Part shown: in pieces, positions 46,215 to 57,400 of the stretch
How positions within the stretch are numbered: position 1 is the first letter of the stretch
How the letters are laid out: each line of letters starts with the position of its first letter
NCBI GenBank assembly: GCA_014706295.1
Contig: JACSVZ010000042.1
Location: forward strand, 124,001-188,000
Length of the DNA: 64,000 nucleotides
Direction: 5' to 3'
From: Lycocorax pyrrhopterus obiensis
Lineage: Eukaryota; Chordata; Aves; Passeriformes; Paradisaeidae
The notes under the pieces: model-generated
What the model was told of the DNA's origin: nothing
Databases searched by the model: none
Seen by the model: only the letters and a program-made list of their open reading frames with translations
Position numbers and translations under genes: made by a program

Positions 46215-47215
46215 TCCCATTTTTCCAAACTCTTTCGCTGGAGTTGGGATTTCTCTCCTCCATTCCCATTTTTCCAAACTCTTTCGCTGGAGTTGGGATT
46301 TCTCTCCCCATTCCCATTTTCCCAAACTCGCTGGAATTGGGATTTCTCTCCCCCATTCCCATTTTTCCAAACTCGCTGGAATTGGGATTTCTCTCTCCCA
46401 TTCCCATTTTTCTGAGCTCTTTGGCTGGAATTGGGATTTCTCTCCCCCATTCCCATTTTTCCAAACCCTTTGGCTGGAGCTGGGATTTTCCTCCCCCATT
46501 CCCATTTTTCCAAACTCTTTCGCTGGAATTGGGATTTCTCTCCTCCATTCCCATTTTTCCAAACTCGCTGGAATTGGGATTTCTCTCCCCATTCCCATTT
46601 TTCCAAACCCTTTGGCTGGAGCTGGGATTTTCCTCCCCCATTCCCATTTTTCCAAACTCTTTGGCTGGAATTGGGATTTCTCTCCCCCATTCCCATTTTT
46701 CCAAACTCTTTGGCTGGAATTGAGATTTCTTTCCCCCATTCCCATTTTTCCAAACTCTTTGGCTGAAGTTGGGATTTCTCTCCCCCATTCCCATTTTTCC
46801 GAACTCTTTGGCTGGAATTGAGATTTCTTTCCCTCATTCCCATTTTTCCAAACTCGCTGGAATTGGGATTTCTCTCCCCCATTCCATTTTTCCAAACTCG
46901 CTGGAATTGGGATTTCTCTCTCCCATTCCCATTTTTCCAAACTCTTTGGCTGGAGTTGGGATTTCTCTCCCCCATTCCCATTTTTCCAAACTCGCTGGAA
47001 TTGGGATTTCTCTCCCCCGTTCCCATTTTTCTGAGCTCTTCGGCTGGAGCTGGGATTTCTCTCCCCCATTCCCATTTTTCCAAACTCTTTGGCTGGAGTT
47101 GGGATTTCTCTCCCCCATTCCCATTTTTCCAAACTCGCTGGAATTGGGATTTCTCTCCCCCGTTCCCATTTTTCCGAGCTCTTCGTCTGGAGCTGGGATT
47201 TCTCTCCCGGAACAG
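46215..47215. repeat. ~45-50-nt minisatellite (CCATTTTTCCAAACTCTTTGGCTGG), 1 kb
   Basis: About 20 units with the core 'attcccatttttccaaactc' and 'gctggaattgggatttctct', highly similar to each other. Confidence 0.95.
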
Positions 47216-47874
47216 GCGGGAATGGCGCGGGAATGGCGCGGGAATGGCGCGGGAACGCGGAGCGGCCGCTCCCGCTCGCCCTCCGAGCGCCCTTGGGAGC
47301 ATCGAGCGGGCGGCCAGGAATAGCCGAGCTCTGCCCCCCAGCCGAGTGTGAAAGGCAATCAGCGGGGGCAGCTCGTTAGGGCTCATTAATGAATTAATTC
47401 ATTAACGGACCTGGCCGAGCGCCAGAGAAATCCCACCGGGATCAAGCAGGGAAGGAGCTGGGAATGCGGGATCGGAGATGGGGAAAGGGGAGTCTGCGCC
47501 GGGAAAATCCCCTTGGAGCAGTGCGGGGTCACCCTGGAAAAATGGGGGGCTCTGGAATTCCTGGGAATTGATGTTTTGTCGGGAATTGTGAAGGAAAATC
47601 TCTGGGATGTTCTCCCAGCCTTGCTCATCCTCTGAGCAGCTGGAATTGGAGGCCGGGGATGGGATCTGGGGGAAATCCAGCTGGGATTTCGGGAATATGG
47701 GGAGAGGAGAGCAGGGGTGGCACAGGACAGGGCAGGGCCGAACCCGGAGGTGCCAGAGGGTCCCGCTGATCCCCCGGGACGCTCCCGGCTCTCCCACCGG
47801 GAATGGCGCTGGGATTTCACCGGGTGAAGGATTCCCGTAGCTCCACTCAGGTGTGCAGAGAGGTTTCCCCCTCC

Positions 47875-48378
47875 CAAATCCCACTAAAATCCCATTAAAA
47901 TCCCACTAAAATCCCACTGAAATCCCACTAAAATCCCATTGAAATCCCACTAAAATCCCATTAAAATCCCATTGAAATCCCACTGAAATCCCATTGAAAT
48001 TCCATTGAAATCCCACTAAAATCCCATTGAAATCCCACTAAAATCCCACTAAAATCCCACTAAAATCCCACTGAAATCCCACTAAAATCCCATTAAAATC
48101 CCATTGAAATCCCGCTAAAATCCCATTAAAATCCCATTGAAATCCCGCTAAAATCCCATTGAAATCCCACTAAAATCCCATTGAAATCTCACTAAAATCC
48201 CATTAAAATCCCATTGAAATCCCATTGAAATCCCACTAAAATCCCATTGAAATCCCACTAAAATCCCATTAAAATCCCATTAAAATCCCATTAAAATCCC
48301 ATTGAAATCCCACTGAAATCCCATTGAAATCCCACTAAAATCCCATTGAAATCCCCCTAAAATCCCAAATCCCACTAA
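47875..48378 (+). repeat. 11-nt minisatellite (ATCCCACTAAA / ATCCCATTGAA)
   Basis: About 45 units; the last, 'cccactaaaa', lies 15-25 nt before the acceptor of SLC4A5 exon 1, where a branch site would be expected. Confidence 0.95.
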
Positions 48379-48397
48379 AACCCCGTTCCTTCCCCAG

Positions 48398-48496
48398 CCC
48401 GGCTCCCCCGGAGCAGCGGGACCATGCTGGAGGACGAGGACGGGATGAGCGAGCGCGGCCTCAGCGGCTCCAGGAGGAGATTCGAGGACGAGGAAG
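48398..48496 (+). CDS. SLC4A5: SLC4A5 exon with start codon (coding from 48424)
   Basis: Acceptor ccttccccag (to 48397), 26 nt of 5' UTR, ATG at 48424 with A at -3, 24 codons ([24 protein letters not shown]) plus one base, donor AAG|GTGAGT. A second in-frame ATG (codon 8) is a possible weaker start. Confidence 0.85.
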
Positions 48497-51400
48497 GTGA
48501 GTGAGGGAAATCCCGGGAATGCCGCGGGCATCCCGCTCTCCCTGCCCGCGGATCCGTCCGAGCTCCCGGCACATCCCGGGCCCGGCATGGAAAAGGCTCC
48601 TGGGAGAGCTTTAGGCCTGGTGGGAAGAGGGAAAGCTCCTCCCTGGCGTTTGAAACTGGGAGTTTCCCGCCTGGAAAGGGAATTTTTTATTCCAATTATG
48701 GCTCCGTCCACATCATTTTTACCTGGAAGTTTTCTCCCCGGAAAGTGAATTTTTTACTCCAATTATCGCTCCATCCATGTAATTTTCACTGGGAAATTTT
48801 CTCCCTGAAAATCGAAGTTCTTTTAAACTGGGAGTCAGAAATCCCAGCTCTGCTCCCTGAATCTCTCCCCTCCCCTCTGGATTATCGCTCCATCCACATC
48901 TTTTCCACCAGGAAGTCTTCCACTTGGAAATTGAATTTTTTACTCCAATTACTTCTCCATCCACATCTTTTTTACCCGGAATTTTTCTCCCTGGAAATTG
49001 AACTTTTAACTCCGGTTACCGCCCCACCCACATCACTTTCACCGGGAAATTTTCTCCCCGAAAACCAAATTTTTGTTTTCACCCGGAAGCCAGAATTCCC
49101 TCTCACGCTCTCCCCCCCGCCCAGATTACCACTCCATCTACATCGGGGTGCCGGTGCCCCGCGGGTACCGCCGGAAGCGGCGCCGCCGGAGGTCCCCGGG
49201 CTCCAGCCGGGACCGCACGAGCGAGAGCGAGCGGCACTTTGGGCGCCCGGAGCACTCGGACACCGACGACGGCGGCCAGGGCTGGGCCGAGAGCGGCAAC
49301 GACAACGCCAGCAGGACCAGTGAGTGCCCGCGCGCTTCCCGGAGACCCGCGAGGGCCTTCGGAGAGTCCTGGGATGCGCGGTTGGATCGTCTCCGATGCG
49401 CGGTCGGATCGTCTCAGATGCGCGGTCGGATCCTCTCCAATTCACGGTCGGGTCGCCTCCGATGCGCGGTTGGATCGTCTCCAATGCGTGGTTGGATCGC
49501 TTCGGATGCGCGATCGGAGCACCTCGGATGCGCGGTTGGATCTCCTCGGATGCGCGGTTGGATCACCTCAGATGCGTGGTCGGATCGTCTCCAATGCGCA
49601 GTTGGATCGTCTCCAATGCGCGGTTGGATCACCTCAGATGCGCGGTCGGATCTCCTCGGATGCGAGGTCGGATCTCCTCGGATGCGCGGTTGGATCGTCT
49701 CCAATGCGCGGTTGGATCGCCTCGGGTGCGCGGTTGGATCATCTCCAATGCGCGGTCGGATCACGTCGGATGCGCGGTCGGATCGCTTTGGATGCGCGGT
49801 GGGATCTCCTCGGATGCGAGGTCGGATCTCCTCGGATGCGTGGTCGGATCATCTCCAATGCGCGGTCGGATCTCCTCGGATGCGTGGTCGGATCTCCTCG
49901 GATGCGCGGTTGGATCGTCTCCAATGCGCGGTTGGATCGCCTCGGATGCGCGGTTCGGCGCCGCTTCTGCCCGCGGTTCCTGGGGTTATTTTTCCCTTTG
50001 GAATGGGGTTAGGGTGGGTCTGGAGGGGTTTTCCCAGCTGGAATTGGGGGTGCAGAGAATCTTTGGGAATCACACCTTGTTCCCGATGAGTTTTGCCGGG
50101 AGAAAATGGGATTGGGGTGGGTCTGGAGGGGTTTTCCTGGCTGGAATTGGGGGTGCAGAGAATTTTTGGGAATCACACCTTGCTCCCAACAGGTTTTTCC
50201 CAGTGAAATGGGGTTGGGGTGGGTCTGGAGGGGTTTTCCCGCAGGAATCAGGGGTCCAGAGAATCTTTGGGAATCGCACCTTGTTCCCGACGGGTTTTGC
50301 CTGGAGAAAATGGGATTGGGGTGGGTCTGGAGGGGTTTTCCTGGCTGGAATTGGGGGTGCAGAGAATCTTTGGGAATCACACCTTGTTCCTGACGGGTTT
50401 TGCCGGGGCTTTGCCCGCTCCCGGGAAATCTCCTTAGGGAGATTAACATTTCGCACGGCAAAGCGGCTGCCGGGCCCTGGGATGGGGTGGGATTTTTCCA
50501 AGCCCCCCCTTTGGAAATTTGCATTTGGGTTCGGCTCCAGTGGGGCGGGCGGGGGCTCGGCTCCGCTTTTCCCTTCGGGAGGTGAAGTTTTCCAGGTTTT
50601 TTTTTGCACAGGGAGTGGTTTTTTATTCGCTGGAGGCTCCTTCGTGCCCTCGGGGGAGGCAGGAGCAGGACCACGTCCCTTCCTTTTTCCTCTTTTTCCC
50701 TTCTTTTCCCTCTTTTCCCCTCCTTTCCCCTCCTTTCCGCAGGCAGCAAATGCCACTCGGAGACAACTCCGGGCTGCTTTGGGGGATTGGACATAAAAAC
50801 TCATTTTATGGAGGAAAAACCCACCCCAAAACCCCTCAGCTCCACAGAATCCCAGGAAATCTCCCTGATTTTGGCGCTTTTTCCCCCGAAAAATTAACCC
50901 CGGAGCTTGAAGGGGCTTTTCCCACCTCGCTCCGGGCGGGAGAGGAAAATCCTGCAGGGAGCGACCGCCAGATCTTGGATTTCTGCTCTTCCCTCCCCTT
51001 TTTCCCTGGATCCCGCTGCTTTTCCGAGCGCTCACCTCTCGCATCCCGGCTGATTTGGTAACTTCCCGTCATGGGAGCCAAAGGGAGAGGAAAGTGCTTT
51101 TTATTCCCGGTAATCTGCTCCCTAAGCCCCGGGAGTTTAGCGAGCCGCAGTGGATAAAGGATAAAGGAAAAAGGAACTCCGGGGCTTTGGAGTTTTTTGG
51201 GACGGCGCAGCGAAGGTTTGGGTTAAGCCGGGAAGAAATGGGGGAAAAAAAGGAAACAACTCCAGGTAGGGTTTGGTGGTTTTTTTTTTTTTCCCATCGC
51301 TCCGCGGTGGGGGGAGAGGGAGGAGGGGAAAAAGTTCCGGGGTGGGGGTTAAAATTCGTTTTTCCCTCGGAAAAGCAGCTTTTCCCCTTGGAAAAGCAAC

Positions 51401-54400
51401 CTGGGGGATGGCAGGTGGACTCCGGGCGCGGAGCTCCAGAGCTCATCCCAAAAATAAATCGGGGAGCTCCCGTTGGAAGAGTTGATGCTTGAAAGGGCCA
51501 AAAATATCCCAAACTTGGGGGTTTTTTGAGCAGGGAAGGAGCAGTGAATCCCGTGGGATGTGCATCCCAGTGCCCTGGTTCTCTGGGGAGGTGGGGACTC
51601 GTCTGAGGCAGGAAAATCCGGGGAAAGGCTGTGGAGAATCCGCGGCAGCCCCCGGATAACGCTGGACCTTAAATCGGGATCGCAGAGCCCCGGCAGCGCC
51701 TCATTCCCTCGGCCCCAGTTTTATCCCGGTTTTTTTCGCTCCACCTGAAGCCAGAGCGGGAATTTCGGTTTGGGGAAGGATCCGCAGGCGAGGTTTTGCC
51801 GCTGGATCGGGGTCGGGGCGTGAAGGGGTGGCTGCACCTCAGAGGAAGGAGGTTTCGGTCATTCCTGCCCCGTTTCCCATGGAAACGTGGGCTCCGTGCG
51901 TGGGGAATGATCCGGAATATTCCCAGGGCTCCATGGGAATCCGCAGTGCCCGAAATCCCAGAGCTGGGGGGGTTTTCCCATCCTAGAACCTGGTTCAGGG
52001 AGATCTGGATCTGCTCCGGGCCCCCCCCCGCCCCGAGCGGTGTCCTCAAGGAACAGGGGCTGATTTTGGGGTGTTTTGTGGGGTCTGGCCTCTGCCCCTG
52101 TCACTTTCACCCTCTCCCCGCCGCTTCCCGGGATTTTCAGTGCTGGATCGGGCTCCCAGGAATGAAAAAACCCCAAAGCGGGGAGAGCCGGGTGCTTTCC
52201 CGGGCGCGAAAGGGTTCTCCAGGTGAACAAATCCCAGGAATTTTGGCTGCCTGGCCAAGCCTGGCGGGGTTGGTCGGACGCCTTGGGGAGGGAGGGAAGC
52301 ACGAGCTGGGTGCTGGAAGTTGGATTTATTCCTTAAAACCGGGCAGGATAAGGAAAAGAAGCTAAAAAAAAAGCTCCTTCTGGACAAGATTCCCTTCAGT
52401 TTTTGGGGTTTCAGCCCCGAGGCCCCAAAATGAGGCCCTGGGGAGGCTGAGGAAGGAGGGATCCATTTTTAAACCCCCAAAGAGGGAATTTGGGCAGAGT
52501 CGGGAGCAGCAACCCCCAAATCGAGGGCGTGCAGGATTCCAAATCCCCCTTTTCCCACCAGAGACCCCACCCAGCACAGGGATTTCCAGCAAAAATCCCG
52601 ATTTTTCGCCGTTCGGCTCACGGTATCCGCGGCCAGTTTGGGGTTTTCTTCAGGGAATTTCGGGTCTGGCGGGGAGGGCTGACCAGAACTGCCCCCATTT
52701 CATCCCTTTTCCGAGAACAAGCGCCAGGCTTAGGGAGCCTGAAACCCTCCGGGCACGGAGCCCAGCCCCACAGCGACCGGGAATATCGATAATCATAACA
52801 ACGGAGCTTTACGGGAACGGCGGCAGGGCCGGCCCGCGGGGCTTTGGGCTCGGCTTAGAGGGGCTTAAGAGGTCTAAGCAGGTTCAGCCTAAAGGGACGT
52901 CCTCCTCCCTGGGGACCTGGGCGTCGTCTCCTTTGTGCAGGAAAAGGGGCGATATTCCCGTTTTTCCCTCCGTTTATCCAGGGCAATTTGATTCCCTGCT
53001 TTTTTTTAAGTGCTGAGTTACCCAACTTTGTTGTTCCCAGCTCGGGGAAAAGGAGGATTCTGCCCCAAAAAAATCACATTTTCCAAGCCTGGGTCATTCC
53101 TGCTGAGCTAGGAAATACAGGATGGTATTCCAAACGCGCCATTTCCGTGGATTTCAGGTGGATTTTCACCTCATCCTTGGGGTTCGCCCCCATCCCTGCC
53201 GCACCCAGGGCTCGGATTTGTCCCCAAATCCACCAAAATTGGGAAGTTTTGCTGGAAAAGCCCCTGAGGAGGGAGAGGGTTAAAAGCAAATCCAAACTTT
53301 TTTTCTCCCGGGAGGTTCGTCACCCTCCCGTGGGCACTGGGAATGCGCTGGGGATGGAAAACCCTTTTCCCACCAGGCAGGAGGTTGGAGGGTGACGTGT
53401 CCCGATCCCATTCCCGGATCGCTCCGCACGGAGCAGGAGGCCGTAGACGCCCCTTCCCAGCCTGGAGGGTTGTTGGCTGGAAGAAGACGGAATTTTTTCC
53501 CGCAGGAATGATGGATTTGTGTGATTCCCCTTGAACGACCCCGCTTCCCCCCGGGAATGCGGCGGGAAAACCGGGAAATCCCAGCGTGCTGCGCTGGGAG
53601 GGTTTGGTTGTGATGGAGCCCGGCAAAAGACGGGATCCGAGGAAGGGAAAAACATGGGATACCCCGTGGAAACGGGGCACACGGATCTCCTGGAAAGGGG
53701 AATTTGATGATTTTGTGTCCCTGGACCTTTCCCCAGCACCCCGGATCTCTTTCCACAGGGAATTCGCGACTGGATCACTTGGAGTTCCCCCATTCCTCCC
53801 CTTTAACATTTCCCTCCGATTTTCTTCCACTTCCCTCCCTTTTTCGTGATCCCAAACCACCCCACGGCTCCCTCTTTCCCCACTTGGGGCCTTTCCCTGC
53901 GGGAATGGAGCAGGACCATCCCGTTTCCCGTGGAATTAAAGCTCTTTTTTCCCCTCTGGCAGTGTCCCCGGCCGCCGAACGGCTCCGCTACATCCTGGGG
54001 GAGGACGATGAGCTCCCCAATCCCACCCTTTTCACGGAGATGGACACCCTGCAGCACGACGGGGACGAGATGGAGTGGAAGGAGTCGGCCAGGTGAGGGG
54101 GGGGATTCGGGAATGTGCCGGGGGGGAAAAAAAATCCCCTCCCGAAACGTCCCCGCGTGGGAACGGAATCGGGGAATGAGCGTCGGTTTTAGCGGTGTTA
54201 GAAAAAGGACATTCCCGAGTCATGGAATGCCAGGGGATGAGGGATAAATGGGATTTTTGGATGTGCGGAAGTGGAATAGCAGGGAATGAGCGTCGGTTTT
54301 AATTATGTTAAAAAGGGCATTCCCAGATCAGGGAAATGCGGGAAAAATGGGATTTTTGGGTGTGTGGAAATGGAATATCAGGGAATGAGCATCGGTTTTA

Positions 54401-57400
54401 ATTATGGTTAAAAAAGGACATTCCCGAATCAGGGAAATGTGGGAAAAATGGGATTTTTGGGGTGTGTGGAAATGGAATATCAGGGAATGAGTGTCGGTTT
54501 TAATTATGGTTAAAAAAAGGACATTCCCAGATCAGGGAAATGCAGGAAAAATGGGATTTTGGGGTGTGTGGAAATGGAATATCAGGGAATGAGCATCAGT
54601 TTTAGCGGTGTTAGAAAAAGGACATTCCCGAGTCATGGAATGTCAGGGAATGAGGGATAAATGGGATTTTTGGATGTGTGGAAGTGGAATAGCAGGGAAT
54701 GAGCGTCGGTTTTAATTATGTTAAAAAGGGACATTCCCAGATCAGGGAAATGCGGGAAAAATGGGATTTTTGGGTGTGTGGAAATGGAATATCAGGGAAT
54801 GAGCATCGGGTTTAATTACGTTAAAAAAAGGACATTCCCAGACCAGGGAAATGCAGGAAAAATGGGATTTTGGGGTGTGTGGAAATGGAATATCAGGGAA
54901 TGAGCGTCGGTTTTAGCGGTGTTAGAAAAAGGACATTCCCGAGTCATGGAATGCCAGGGAATGCGGGATAAATGGGATTTTTGGATGTGTGGAAGTGGAA
55001 TAGCAGGGAATGAGCGTCGGTTTTAATTATGTTAAAAAGGGACATTCCCAGATCAGGGAAATGCAGGAAAAATGGGATTTTGGGGGCTTTGTGGAAATGG
55101 AATATCAGGGAATGAGCGTCGGGTTTAATTACGTTAAAAAAAGGACATTCCCAGACCAGGGAAATGTGGGAAAAATGGGATTTTTGGGTGTGTGGAAATG
55201 GAATATCAGGGAATGAGCATCGGTTTTAATTATGGTTAAAAAAGGACATTCCCGAATCAGGGAAATGCGGGAAAAATGGGATTTTGGGGTGTGTGGAAAT
55301 GGAATATCAGGGAATGAGCACTGGTTTTAATTATGGTTAAAAAAGGACATTCCCGAATCAGGGAAATGCGGGAAAAATGGGATTTTGGGGTGTGTGGAAA
55401 TGGAATATCAGGGAATGAGCATTGGGTGTAATTACATTAAAAAAAGGACATTCCCAGACCAGGGAAATGCAGGAAAAATGGGATTTTTGGGGTGTGTGGA
55501 AATGGAATATCAGGGAATGAGCATCGGTTTTAATTACGGTTAAAAAAGGACATTCCGAAATCAGGGAAATGCAGGAAAAATGGGATTTTAGCGGGTTGCG
55601 CACCTCGGCTGTATCCTGAGGAGGAGGAAGATTTCCCATCTTATCCCGAATTTCCTCAGGCTGGATCAATCCTAGAGCTGGAGCTTTTCCCCCTCCCAGC
55701 CACCAGAGCCCTGCAGGAAGGGTAAAAAACGGGATAACGTGCTGGGAAACTGGAGAATTCCAGCAGGGAAATGGGAGTAGGGCACACAAAGAACATTTTC
55801 CCAGGGTTTTTTTTCCCTCCACGCTTTTTCCGGCCAGGCCAGGAGTGAAATTTTTCCCACCCCTGATCCATAAAAAATAAAACCCCACCTGCTCCATCCT
55901 TAAAAAAATTAATAAAGGAGCTGCAAGTGGAATTTGCTTTGTTGAACTGGGATCTTATCCATGGGAAGATCCCAAATCCAAGCGGGATTTTCCCTTCCCA
56001 ACCTCAGCTGTGCAAGGATCGGGGTTTTTTGGGGGGGGCTTTGGGAAGGGGGTCCGGGTGGTGTCCTGAGCCCTTTCCCGTGGGATTGCCCAGTTTGGGT
56101 GCGGAATTTCGACCCCAGGGATTGGGATAGATCGGGATCGGGCCCTGTGGATGCCCAGCCTCTCTTTTGGGCTGGTTTTTCGCATCAGCCAAAATTCGGG
56201 AAGCTCCTCAGCATCCCCCTGGCTCCAACCCCTGTTCCGGCTCCTTAATTCTCCTAAATTTTAACCTTAATTTTTTTTTTAACCTTAATTAACCTTAATT
56301 TTCCATAAATCCCTGTTCACTTCTGCCTTCCCACTCCCCGAGAAGCTTGGGAGGCAAAAAATCCGCTTTTGCATCGGGATTTTCATCAGGGAGGGCTGCA
56401 GGTGGAGATTTCCAAACTTTTCCTGGGAGGTTTCCCAAGTCCCGATTCCCGCTCTCCGGCCAGGTTGAGCCTCTTTATCCTCAGGGCTGGGAGCAGAAGG
56501 CGGGAGCAGCTCCACCTGCACCTAAATCCACAATAAACGGGGAAAAAACGGGAATGGGGACGCTGGGAGCAGCAGGGAGGTGGGAATTCATGGGAGCCTC
56601 GGAGAAAGAATCCCGGGATGCCGATCCCGGGGCAAAGGCGCTGCTGGGAGCGTGCCCCGAATCCCACACTCGCCCCGGCCGCTCCCTAATAACCCAATTT
56701 CCTCAGGAAAACGGGGCAAAAGGAAAGGAACAGCGGCGTAATCGGCTTTGGGAGAGCGGCGCCGGCGCTTGGCGGGAGCTGCCGCGGGAAGCTTGAATTC
56801 CCTCCCAGGGAAGGCTGGAGGGCTGGAGGAAGGGATTCTCCAGAGAAATCAGGGAAGGGGAGCTGTGGGATGGGCACCAGGGCCAAATGTTGGATTTTGG
56901 GGTTCTGTCGGAGCATTCCTGGCGCTCCCGGGTCATATTTTGGGAGTTTCTCTGTAGGGGCGCCTGAGGTGTTCTCTTTGCAGCAGCTGATCCCATCCCG
57001 GCCTTTCCCCATCCTTCCCCCTCAGCGTTCCGGAGCCACCAGCTCTTCCCAAAATCCCATCTCCTCCTCCGTCCTTCCCGTCTGGGGCAGCAGGAGCCCA
57101 AATCCCTGCGGTGCCCGTTCATCCCTGGGTGGGACAATCCATGGAGCCCGTCGAGGAAAAGCAGCTTTTTCCCCCAAAACCAGGGGCTGCCCTTCCAAGC
57201 CCTGTTCCCAGGGAGCCGGCAGGAATCCTCCACCTCATTCCTGAAGTTTCTCTGGAATCTTCATTACAAAATCAAGGAAGGGAAGGGCTGAATCCCGAGG
57301 GTTTGCCAATCCTCCCGTCTCCCACCGTGGGGATGGAGTGCCCAGGGTGAGGTCTGAGCATTCCGAAGGAATCGGGATGTTGGGAATGCTCTGGGATCTG

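Larger units (their letters stand above)
42163..48397. other. Intergenic region and putative SLC4A5 leader intron
   Basis: No coding gene recognised. Repeats occupy much of it (listed). Unique GC-rich parts at 43470-44600, 45000-46200 and 47220-47870 may hold the SLC4A5 promoter and leader exon. Confidence 0.7.

Noticed and set aside
47875..48378. Regular short repeats resembling a CRISPR array
   Set aside because: Units are contiguous 11-mers without unique spacers, and the context is a vertebrate gene.
49073..50796. Three overlapping plus-strand open frames of 257-490 codons
   Set aside because: A 22-nt unit is not a multiple of three, so it cycles through all frames. The only coding part is SLC4A5 exon 2 (49125-49319).
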